Part shown: positions 33,218-40,593 of the stretch, piece after piece | Numbering within the stretch: the first letter of the stretch is position 1 | Layout of the letters: each line of letters starts with the position of its first letter | DNA from: Theristus sp. LFF4_11 | Taxonomy: Eukaryota > Nematoda > Chromadorea > Monhysterida > Xyalidae | Assembly: GCA_030248135.1 (NCBI GenBank) | Contig: JASANC010004355.1 | Coordinates: 202,403-266,402, forward strand | DNA: 64,000 nucleotides | Reading direction: 5' to 3' | Program-made: the position numbers and the translations under genes | The notes under the pieces: generated by a model | What the model was told of the DNA's origin: nothing | Databases searched by the model: none | Seen by the model: the letters and a program-made list of their open reading frames with translations, nothing else

Positions 33218-33679
33218 TCAGAAAGGAATATCTGGTCTCTTCTTGTCCGAGTTAGGTGGAGTGCCGTCGTAATCGTTTGGCGCAGGTTGAGGCGATTGAG
33301 CAGCTGCTTGCTGTGGCTCATCATGCTGAGAGGGAACGGCTTGTTTCCTGTCAAGCATCTGCATTTCTTCAACAACTATTTCAGTAACGTAGCGGTCTTC
33401 ACCCCGTTCGTCTTGCCATTTACGAGTTTGCAATTTCCCCTCAAAATACGCCTGTGAGCCTTTTTTAAGGTTTTGCCCAATGATTTCAGCGAGGCGGCGA
33501 TATGACACCATTCTGTGCCATTCTGTTCGCTCTTGCAGGTTTCCGTCTTTGTCTTTCCAACTTTCAGTTGTGGCAACACTGATATTGCAAACGGGTGTGC
33601 CATTTGGCATGTAACGCAAATCAGGGTCAGCACCTAAATTGCCAATTATCTGTACCTTGTTAAGCCCTTTAGTTGCCAT
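33218..33679 (-). CDS. ssb: Single-stranded DNA-binding protein
   Basis: 153 aa from ATG 33679; the frame from 33700 begins six bases from the predicted transcription start. The OB fold shows [27 protein letters not shown] and [12 protein letters not shown] Gln/Pro-rich linker leads to the acidic tip DIPF, which recruits host repair and replication proteins. Plasmid SSBs usually act when single-stranded DNA enters the recipient. It shares the promoter type of the surrounding small genes. Confidence 0.95.
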   Translation of the reverse strand: MATKGLNKVQIIGNLGADPDLRYMPNGTPVCNISVATTESWKDKDGNLQERTEWHRMVSYRRLAEIIGQNLKKGSQAYFEGKLQTRKWQDERGEDRYVTEIVVEEMQMLDRKQAVPSQHDEPQQAAAQSPQPAPNDYDGTPPNSDKKRPDIPF

Positions 33680-33712
33680 AAATCTCTTCCTCTTATTCAA
33701 ATCGATAGGGGT

Positions 33713-33776
33713 ATGCTAACCCTGTATTTAATAGCGCAAGCACGCATTGTCTACGCCACTGTGTCTATGGTTGAAA
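33713..33776 (-). promoter_or_regulatory. Shared-type plasmid promoter with operator (ssb)
   Basis: -35 TTGCGC (33734-33739), 15 bp, -10 TAGCAT (33713-33718). Operator TGTCTATGGTTGAAA at 33762-33776, gap 22 bp; a further TGTCTAC half-site at 33748. Confidence 0.7.
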
Positions 33777-33791
33777 CGCTACCTGTTTAAC

Positions 33792-34364
33792 TTATTGTTT
33801 TAAAATTGCTCTGCAAATATGCCTAGTCGTCACGTCAGTATCAAAAGTGTCAGATAGTAATTCTTCAGGTGATAAGAAACCTAATACTTCGATATCGTTG
33901 CTCACTGGCTGGATGTGGGGGCCGTCAAGGTGATAGACGTGTGCGTGACAGAGGCATGGTCGATTGTCAGGGTACAAATCGCTACAAACTATCTTTGGAA
34001 GAACATCTAGTTTTACGATGTATGAATCAAGTTCTAGTTTGCAGTCCAGTTGCTTAGAAAAGAAGGTGTCAAAAGACTCGTCTAGGTCAATATTAGAACC
34101 TTTCACAATTAAGTCGGTTATTCCCAGTTCACTGACAATAGCAACGCTGACTTTACCTGTGTGATTGTTTTTAAAGGCCCATACCTTACCGTCGTACATA
34201 ACAACTGTTGTAGGAACGACCTTTAGAAAATCGCTGTCCTGCTCTGCAACACTACGCTCGCATAAGAGTATGTCTTTGGTAGAAAGTGTATAGTCAATAT
34301 ATGCATTTTTTTCGCCGTCTACCACAGACGATTTAACACAAACAACATGCTGACTATCGTTCAC
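33792..34364 (-). CDS. Hypothetical protein, 190 aa
   Basis: Starts at GTG 34364 with GGAG eight bases upstream. Soluble protein with a Cys/His-rich patch (PCLCHAHVYHLDG) and a C-terminal GFLSPEELL segment faintly like the end of Nudix proteins; the Nudix box itself is not visible. Function unknown. Confidence 0.65.
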   Translation of the reverse strand: MNDSQHVVCVKSSVVDGEKNAYIDYTLSTKDILLCERSVAEQDSDFLKVVPTTVVMYDGKVWAFKNNHTGKVSVAIVSELGITDLIVKGSNIDLDESFDTFFSKQLDCKLELDSYIVKLDVLPKIVCSDLYPDNRPCLCHAHVYHLDGPHIQPVSNDIEVLGFLSPEELLSDTFDTDVTTRHICRAILKQ

Positions 34365-34488
34365 AATATTTTCTCCCGATGTGCGTAAAAAAGGTTATTG
34401 TGCCTTTTTTAAGAAAGGGAGCGTTGCAATAAGGGCGGCATATTCCGTGCTTAATGAGCACGCTTGTAATGATAGGCCGCTATGCGAC

Positions 34489-35609
34489 CTAAAACATTGC
34501 GATTGTCTTTGTATCGATGAATGCTGCGCTTTTAGACTTCTGACGCTGCTCTTTTTTTGCTGCCTTTTCTTCAGCTTCTATGCGTTTTCGCTCCAGCAAC
34601 TGCTCCCTGCGCTCGTGGAGTATCATTTTCCAGCGTCTAACAGCAACTTCATCTACAGTAACGCCGGTCTTTTCAGCCAGTGAAACCTTGATCGTTTCTC
34701 GCCGCTTAATTTTTTCCCCGTCAACTGTTTCTGTGGTAGTACGGGTTTTAAAGAACATAGTGTGATTTACGACTTCCTCTAACGCTATCATCATTTCATA
34801 ATCTGTGTGCTCGCCGCTGGTCGCAACCGAGCCATACCAGTTCGCCGCGTTGGTCAAATCTTGCTTGTTAGCAAGGATGCAATAACGACATGATGTGCGT
34901 GAGTTCCCTTCCTTGACGCGAACGGCTTTTCCATCAATGCTTTTGACGCCGTAGATATGGAAGGGTTGCCTACCAGCTTGAGCGATAATGTCAAAAACAC
35001 CTAGCTCATTGCTACCTTCCTCTGCCCATTCTCTTACGTGGAACACAGGCATAAAGTCAAAGCACGTTCGTGATTTTGTAGTAAGGCGCTTATTAAGGAT
35101 AAGTGGGCTGCGTCGGGAACGGGGCACACTTTCTTGGGACCGTAATCCTGTCACGTTAAAGCAGGTTTTTACCCCTCTTTCGCGGCACACGCGCTTTATT
35201 ATCTTATCTATCTGCGAAACCTTTAAATCAGACGTACATTGCCTAAATTGGCTAGATTGAGACCCCTCAAAAGGACCATATCAATGAAATCTTTGTTTTC
35301 ATTTTTTACAACGTAAAATTCACTTTCCTTCGGAATGTATTTTTTGATGTGGTCCATTATTCCCGGATGCTCAACCACACCAAGGTTGGCATGAATAAAG
35401 ACAATACGGTTTGGGTCTTTAACCAGCTCTAAAAGTCGCACAGCCCCCGCATCTGAATCTTTACCCCCACTCGATGAATAAAACCAGATAGCGTCTGTAT
35501 TCTCAGCATAATGCTTGATGATAGCTTCACGTTGCTCAACCGTATCAAGCGAAAGCTTATCGATATCCAAGTCAAACATGTCTAAATTTTCAGGTTTACG
35601 AGATGCCAT
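34489..35609 (-). pseudogene. Frameshifted PP-loop (PAPS-reductase-like) gene
   Basis: The 5' frame (ATG 35609) has the PP-loop SSSGGKDSDAG and ends at TAA 35223. The other part of the protein lies in a second frame through 35190-34489 and holds FRQCTSDLK, GLRSQES and TSCRYCILA, all typical of the family. The second frame is already protein-like upstream of 35223, so the break is a one-base loss near the CCCC run at 35263-35266 (GGGG on the minus strand). It could be a real inactivation, a sequencing error in the run, or programmed slippage. It is a separate gene from the intact PP-loop gene at 17817. Confidence 0.8.
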
Positions 35610-35644
35610 TCCTATCAACCTTAAGTGGTCTTTTCGATAGGTTT

Positions 35645-35718
35645 ATTTTCTCTCTAAACCATATATGGCAAGGGGTGCAGGGCGTTTTTTATGTTGCTAG
35701 CAATGTCGCTGGTGGACT
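35645..35718 (-). promoter_or_regulatory. Shared-type promoter (weak -10) with operator
   Basis: -35 TTGCCA (35666-35671), 15 bp, -10 GAAAAT (35645-35650). Operator-like TGTCGCTGGTGGACT at 35704-35718, gap 32 bp. Confidence 0.5.
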
Positions 35719-35838
35719 CGGAACGCTAGTAGCTAGGTTATTGAAGTAGGTGGTATGCCCATGACTTATAAGGCCATAAGCATTCTAATGAAAGACTACG
35801 TGGATACTAAGCCTGCTGTAGGCTAATTGAATGCAGAA

Positions 35839-35877
35839 GGAGGCATCTCAACCCGGTTAAATATCATCAATGCCTCC
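35839..35877 (-). terminator. Hairpin after the 35884-36959 operon
   Basis: Stem GGAGGCAT / ATGCCTCC with a long loop and no T-run. Weak terminator candidate. The stretch 35719-35838 has only a doubtful 23-codon plus-strand frame at 35755-35826. Confidence 0.35.
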
Positions 35878-35883
35878 AAATAA

Positions 35884-36306
35884 TCACATGACTTCTTCAA
35901 ATGTTCCGATAGTCACATATTCCTCTATTTCTGACATAGTTAAGTCTGTAGAGGCAGACATTTCGTGAACATTAAGCGAGTCAGCCCACGTAAATGTGAT
36001 ATTTACAATAGGGTCATCTCCATTATCTTCATTGTCTTTAAGCTTTAAAGTAATCAAATAGCGGAAAAGCGCAGTGTGGACTATTTCACCAAGGGCCACT
36101 TCAATACCATTTTCCTTAAATGTGACGTCACTGAGCATGGTAAATGGGAACCGTTGCAAACGTAGTAACGGAAATTGTTTTTGTGTTTTCGCGAAAGAGG
36201 CTACGGTACTCAAATAGGGAGCGATATCCATAGTTATTGTGTAGCGGCCCTCATCAAGGCCGCTGCAACTATCAATATTCATGGTTTTGAAAAGCTGCTT
36301 ATACAT
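35884..36306 (-). CDS. Hypothetical protein, 140 aa
   Basis: Soluble protein with many beta-like segments (RYTITMDIAPYLSTVASFAK) and an acidic C-terminus. No known motif. Lies downstream of dsbA, probably in the same operon (spacing 23 bases). Confidence 0.65.
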   Translation of the reverse strand: MYKQLFKTMNIDSCSGLDEGRYTITMDIAPYLSTVASFAKTQKQFPLLRLQRFPFTMLSDVTFKENGIEVALGEIVHTALFRYLITLKLKDNEDNGDDPIVNITFTWADSLNVHEMSASTDLTMSEIEEYVTIGTFEEVM

Positions 36307-36329
36307 CAGGCATATTCCTTCAAACGAAC

Positions 36330-36959
36330 TTATTCTTTAAATGCGAGGAAGTTAGTAATATCTGCAATCTCGTCAATCACTTTTGCTTGATCTAGGCTTT
36401 GAATATTAATCAAGTATTTTCCGTGAGCGACAAATGTCGGCACGCTTTTCAATGCGCCAGCGTCACGAAGAGTCTGGACCATTTTCTTATGCTTATTAGC
36501 GCGTGAACGCACAGCAAAGCTATTCAATAAAGTATCAATTTTTGAGCTTTCAAGACCGAGTTGTTGAAATATCTCTCTTACCGACTTTTCACCAACGAAT
36601 ACGCCTCGCTGGTCGTGTATAAGGCTAAATGCAGAATCTACGAAAGGTTTCGCCCAACCAATTTGCTTTGCTGCCTCATAACCAACAGCAAACCAATATT
36701 GCACTTCAGAGGATGAGTTGCGCATGATATCAGCATGTGTTTTTTCTAATGTAATATTATCGCGCAATCGGTCTTCCACCGCAGGCAGTATGCGTTCAAT
36801 ATTATTACAAGCTGGGCAGTAGAAGCTGAAAAATTCACGAAGCTCCGGCAGTCGTGACTTAGGAAGGTCTAAAACGGTATAGTGTTCACCTTCTTCGTAT
36901 TTGGCTAAAGCAGTAAAGGATAGCGACAGTAGTGACAAGGCTAAGATCAGGTATTTCAT
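36330..36959 (-). CDS. dsbA: Periplasmic thiol:disulfide oxidoreductase DsbA
   Basis: 209 aa. Signal peptide ending SFTALA. Thioredoxin-fold active site FYCPACNNI (Cys48, Cys51) and the cis-proline loop VPTF. DsbA puts disulfides into exported proteins. On a plasmid it would help the Cys-rich transfer proteins fold. It sits under the shared-type promoter at 36995-37021, unlike the other Dsb genes, which lie in the transfer region. Confidence 0.88.
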   Translation of the reverse strand: MKYLILALSLLSLSFTALAKYEEGEHYTVLDLPKSRLPELREFFSFYCPACNNIERILPAVEDRLRDNITLEKTHADIMRNSSSEVQYWFAVGYEAAKQIGWAKPFVDSAFSLIHDQRGVFVGEKSVREIFQQLGLESSKIDTLLNSFAVRSRANKHKKMVQTLRDAGALKSVPTFVAHGKYLINIQSLDQAKVIDEIADITNFLAFKE

Positions 36960-36994
36960 TTCTAGCTCCTAAAGCTTCGTGATTTGAAGTACGC

Positions 36995-37021
36995 ATCATA
37001 TAGCAATAGGGAATAGCGCAA
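36995..37021 (-). promoter_or_regulatory. Shared-type plasmid promoter (dsbA)
   Basis: -35 TTGCGC (37016-37021), 15 bp, -10 TATGAT (36995-37000). Operator-like TGTCTACAGGAGAAA at 37064-37078, gap 42 bp. Confidence 0.7.
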
Positions 37022-37112
37022 GTAGAATAATGCGACTAAAAACCTAGCTTAACGTCGAGAATATGTCTACAGGAGAAATCGGGTAATTGCTTGTTTATAA
37101 GCAAGAGAGAAT

Positions 37113-37136
37113 AGAGGGGCCAAGCCCAGCCCCTCT
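37113..37136 (-). terminator. Hairpin after the porin gene
   Basis: Stem AGAGGGGC / GCCCCTCT with an eight-base loop. Poor T-tail, but placed 10 bases after the porin stop. Confidence 0.55.
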
Positions 37137-37145
37137 TAGGTATTT

Positions 37146-38315
37146 TTAAAACACGAAGTTGACACCAAGACGGAGTAACGTCGCATCCAATGCATCATTA
37201 TTTTCGTGGGATACTTTTGACACATCTCCTTTTAGCGCTATGCCTGCATCTAAATCATAACGTAGTGTTGCTGTTACCACGTCATAATCCTCAAGTTGGG
37301 CCATTTGCGCACCAATAGCAATCGCACTCAGCCCTTGAGCAGTTTCTATGGGTAGGGCAGATGCACTGATAGCCGCAATTTGGTCGGCAAATTTAACGTC
37401 ACCGTTAGACTCAAAGCGTTCGTAGGTGATAGAAGGAGTCCACTTATTGAAGCGAGCGCCTGCTGTGACGTAGAAAGCATCATCGTCATTGGCAAATGTG
37501 TTATTTAGACGAATAGATGTTGCTTCGCCACCAAAGAAGTACTCCATATTGTCATACATGAAGCTCACGCCATAAAACTCGCCTGAGTCTTCATCTACTC
37601 GAAGATTATCAGCCAACTCTGTAAAGCCTGCCGCCTCAATTGCATTGAAGCCGTTTCCTAAAAATTGGCCATCTTCAAGGTCAGATTTAGTCAGGTCTAG
37701 TGTTGTGGTAGCTCTTCCAACAACACCGCGAAAAGTCCATTCCATATTGCTCAGTTGCGCTGAAAGTAACACTGCGTTTTGGCCAATATTGTCAGCGCCA
37801 AGGGCTGTTCCTTTGTACTGGCCTACAGATAAGCTAGTGTTTAAATCCCAGTTGTTAAAACTGGTAGTATTAACAATCTTAAGACCGTCAATGTTATTAA
37901 AAGGAACATTGTAGACAGTTGATGGCGCAGTAACCCAATGATACGAATAAGCCACATCAAGTGAATCAGAGTAACTGAATAATGGCAGTCGTAAACGTCC
38001 AGCCTGTGCAGACCAGTTGTCGTTAATTTCATAATTCAGATAAGCCCACTCGAACTCAGGGGAGTAATCTTCACTACCACGCGCTAGAACCTGTGCTGTA
38101 GCAGAAAACTTTTCACCAATGTCACCTGACACTTGAAGAGCAAAAAGGCTTTGATTACTGAAGTCTACGGTATCGTCATACCCTAAAAAGGAGTCTTCAG
38201 TAGACGTGATGCCTGCATTGAAGTTGCCAAAACCGTTAATTCGAATTTCAGCCAAAGAAGAAGCGCTAAATGAAGCTGCGACAGCGAGTGTAAGAAGTGC
38301 TTTAGTATATTTCAT
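37146..38315 (-). CDS. Outer-membrane porin
   Basis: 389 aa. Signal peptide (KALLTLAVAASFSASSLA), then a barrel with repeated amphipathic strands (RINGFGNFNAGI, WAYLNYEINDNWSAQAGRLR) and a C-terminal Phe (LRLGVNFVF). It resembles the porins that marine Alteromonadales and vibrios encode next to small PstS-like proteins. Substrate not evident. It follows the PstS-like gene after 13 bases, so they form one operon. Confidence 0.82.
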   Translation of the reverse strand: MKYTKALLTLAVAASFSASSLAEIRINGFGNFNAGITSTEDSFLGYDDTVDFSNQSLFALQVSGDIGEKFSATAQVLARGSEDYSPEFEWAYLNYEINDNWSAQAGRLRLPLFSYSDSLDVAYSYHWVTAPSTVYNVPFNNIDGLKIVNTTSFNNWDLNTSLSVGQYKGTALGADNIGQNAVLLSAQLSNMEWTFRGVVGRATTTLDLTKSDLEDGQFLGNGFNAIEAAGFTELADNLRVDEDSGEFYGVSFMYDNMEYFFGGEATSIRLNNTFANDDDAFYVTAGARFNKWTPSITYERFESNGDVKFADQIAAISASALPIETAQGLSAIAIGAQMAQLEDYDVVTATLRYDLDAGIALKGDVSKVSHENNDALDATLLRLGVNFVF

Positions 38316-38328
38316 GAATAACGGTTTC

Positions 38329-38745
38329 CTATTTAGTAGCGATTACTCGGACATCGCCAGTGACTTTATCGGAGTCGATGTACGCGATGATGTTTTGGTT
38401 ATTCTTCACCAATTCAATCACATCAGTTTCACTTGAAATCTCTTTTGGTGGCGTACCCTTGCCAGTGAATACCAATTTTGACCAGTAGCTTGTAACTTGT
38501 GATGTGCTTCTACCCAAAACTGACTCATCGAAATCGACTCGCGAAGGAACTGACATTTCTAAATTAATAGGAACGGCTTCTTCCCCATTTGGAAATTGCT
38601 GTGCCTTACCTAAAAATATTCGCTTAATGTCCTCGACATTAATCTCAGCGGTGTTTGCCTTGTTAACGATGACAGATACGTCAGCAAAGCAAGATGTACT
38701 AAATGAAAGCGCTACAACAAGTGCAGCCATGGACCGTTTAAGCAT
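38329..38745 (-). CDS. PstS-like periplasmic binding protein, short form
   Basis: 138 aa from ATG 38745 (GAGGA eight bases before; the frame from 38769 is longer). Signal peptide (SMAALVVALSFSTSCFA), then a half-length substrate-binding domain: VNKANTAEINVEDIKRIFLG, SYWSKLVFTGKG and NIIAYIDSD. This pattern is that of phosphate-binding-like proteins. It pairs with the porin downstream; ligand transfer into or out of the porin is speculative. Confidence 0.78.
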   Translation of the reverse strand: MLKRSMAALVVALSFSTSCFADVSVIVNKANTAEINVEDIKRIFLGKAQQFPNGEEAVPINLEMSVPSRVDFDESVLGRSTSQVTSYWSKLVFTGKGTPPKEISSETDVIELVKNNQNIIAYIDSDKVTGDVRVIATK

Positions 38746-38876
38746 TAGTGCTATCCTCATATTCAACAAAATAAAGGTTTGGAATATCTAAATTTGATAG
38801 ATGCAAAAAAGAAAGCGGATAAGAGCTTCTTTAAGTGTCGTGAATTATATGAGGGCGCTTAATGGATGAGGTTGAT

Positions 38877-38902
38877 TAAGGGCCGTATTTTGGCCCTTTA
38901 GT
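38877..38902 (-). terminator. Hairpin after the 133-aa gene
   Basis: Stem AAGGGCC / GGCCCTT with a seven-base loop. Short T-tail. Confidence 0.5.
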
Positions 38903-38922
38903 GGAATTTCAGAAGTTTTCAA

Positions 38923-39324
38923 TTAATGAACAGTTTCTGACATACCAAGTGATGCTTTGGTATTGTTAGTTGAAGATGTGAAGTTACGCATTAATCGTGC
39001 GCCGTCTTTTGTAATGGTCAGGTCGCTAGCCCGTGCAACAGAAAACGCCAAGTTTGAAATAATTGAAGAATTAATAGGAAGAGAAGACATCTCCTCAGGT
39101 ATACATTTGTCGGCCGTAGAAATAAAGCGTCGCAATCCGGTAAAAGGGCGAATGCATTTTTTTTCTTCCTTTTCAGACACGGCATTTACATGAAGATGAT
39201 AGCCTTTCTCAATATTTTCACCGGCCCACGATTGTGCCGTTCCGTCGTTAAAAACAATAGAAACCTCAATTTTCTCAGACGTTTCTTCAGTAGGTACCGA
39301 TAGTAGTACTTGCTCATTTGCCAT
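38923..39324 (-). CDS. Hypothetical protein, 133 aa
   Basis: Soluble, strand-rich N-terminal part (VEIKVS-like segment EKIEVSIVFNDGTAQSWAGE). No signal peptide or known motif. Single gene behind the promoter at 39364-39390. Confidence 0.65.
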   Translation of the reverse strand: MANEQVLLSVPTEETSEKIEVSIVFNDGTAQSWAGENIEKGYHLHVNAVSEKEEKKCIRPFTGLRRFISTADKCIPEEMSSLPINSSIISNLAFSVARASDLTITKDGARLMRNFTSSTNNTKASLGMSETVH

Positions 39325-39363
39325 TTTTAAACTCCATTTGTTTAATGCGATATGTCGAAGTTA

Positions 39364-39390
39364 ATTATGTTGCAAATTGGTTTATCGCAA
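39364..39390 (-). promoter_or_regulatory. Shared-type plasmid promoter
   Basis: GGGGC then -35 TTGCGA (39385-39390), 15 bp, -10 CATAAT (39364-39369). The terminator of the next gene occupies the place where an operator would lie. Confidence 0.65.
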
Positions 39391-39401
39391 GCCCCAAAAT
39401 G

Positions 39402-39421
39402 AAAAAAGCCCCGAAGGGCAT
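39402..39421 (-). terminator. Terminator with TTCG-type loop
   Basis: On the minus strand: ATGCCC TTCG GGGC followed by TTTTTT. Ends the gene at 39424-39798. Confidence 0.8.
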
Positions 39422-39423
39422 TT

Positions 39424-39798
39424 TCATAGTCGTTTGTTTTTTGCCAGAGTGTTGGTTCTATCTGATTGTAAAGATTCACTAATGACGGAGAGTTCATCGG
39501 GCAGAGAGTCATAAGAAAGGCCGTTGTCTTCGATGAATTTATTAAGCTTTTTCAAAGGACCAGTGTCAATCTCAAAGGCAATAGGGAGATCTCGTAAGCA
39601 ACTGGCTGGTATAGAACGCAGAATGCTAATGTCTTCCTCAGTTAAACCGCGAGACGTCATTTCAAACTCACGCGTAGGGCCTTCTTGTTCAATAATAGAA
39701 AATAGTTCGACTAACCGAGCGATGTAGTCAGCTTGGATATCACAAAGCTCCTCAGTAAGCTCGATCCCCTTTTGCAAAGATGGGTTTTCTATGTTCAT
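39424..39798 (-). CDS. Hypothetical protein, 124 aa
   Basis: Acidic helical protein (KGIELTEELCDIQADYIARL). No motif recognised. In an AT-rich block with the next two genes. Confidence 0.65.
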   Translation of the reverse strand: MNIENPSLQKGIELTEELCDIQADYIARLVELFSIIEQEGPTREFEMTSRGLTEEDISILRSIPASCLRDLPIAFEIDTGPLKKLNKFIEDNGLSYDSLPDELSVISESLQSDRTNTLAKNKRL

Positions 39799-39870
39799 TC
39801 TAGGTACCTTATAAAATCATTTGTTTATAATTTAGTGTTAATAGTATTGCCTACAGCGGAAATAACACAA

Positions 39871-40482
39871 CTAAACGAGGCGAAGCGCTGGTGGATTTAA
39901 TAGATTACCAGATGTCTTTTCCAGTTTTTTATTAAGCCGTTGAGTACAGATAAGCCAGTTTTGCATTTCTTCATGCGACATTGAATCAGCACAATTAACA
40001 TCAGCAATAGCATTACGTATTAAAGTTTGTGAGTCGATGCGGTTACCATCAATATGCGGATAGACCATTTTGCATAGAATGACCATACACGAATCGACAA
40101 CGTTCATTTTTGGTTTGTTATCAGCAATGTTCAGGGACAACTTAAGTAGTGACTCATAAAACCGCTTAATTGGCTGCATATTTTTGTTTTGTACTTGGTA
40201 AAGTCCAAAACCGGCAAAACTGCGCTCGCTAGCAATCTCTTTAGCTCTCTCATAGACCATTAATGACTTCTCTGTGTCATAGCTTAAGTGATTGTGACTA
40301 ATTTTGCTCAGTCTGCGGGTACGTGCTTCCAGTTGAGCGGCTACACTAGTCCAAAAACGCTTATTGTCCTCGATAAAGGTACGTTCAATGTTAGACATAG
40401 TATATTCACGCAAAACTGACTCAGCTTTCGAAACCACATAAGATGAGAATCTGTTATTTAACAAAATAGAAGCATTGCTCAT
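39871..40482 (-). CDS. Hypothetical helical protein, 203 aa
   Basis: Predicted all-helical soluble protein (FWTSVAAQLEARTRRLSKIS). No motif recognised. It follows the PilZ-domain gene on the same strand and may belong with it. Confidence 0.65.
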   Translation of the reverse strand: MSNASILLNNRFSSYVVSKAESVLREYTMSNIERTFIEDNKRFWTSVAAQLEARTRRLSKISHNHLSYDTEKSLMVYERAKEIASERSFAGFGLYQVQNKNMQPIKRFYESLLKLSLNIADNKPKMNVVDSCMVILCKMVYPHIDGNRIDSQTLIRNAIADVNCADSMSHEEMQNWLICTQRLNKKLEKTSGNLLNPPALRLV

Positions 40483-40593
40483 AAATTTTAAAGGCTCCTA
40501 AAGTTACTAAACTAATGAAAGCAACATTGGATACACCATCCTCAAAAAGTTCAAAAAAATTATAAATTAAGTTTTCAGTTAAAAAATAAGCCA

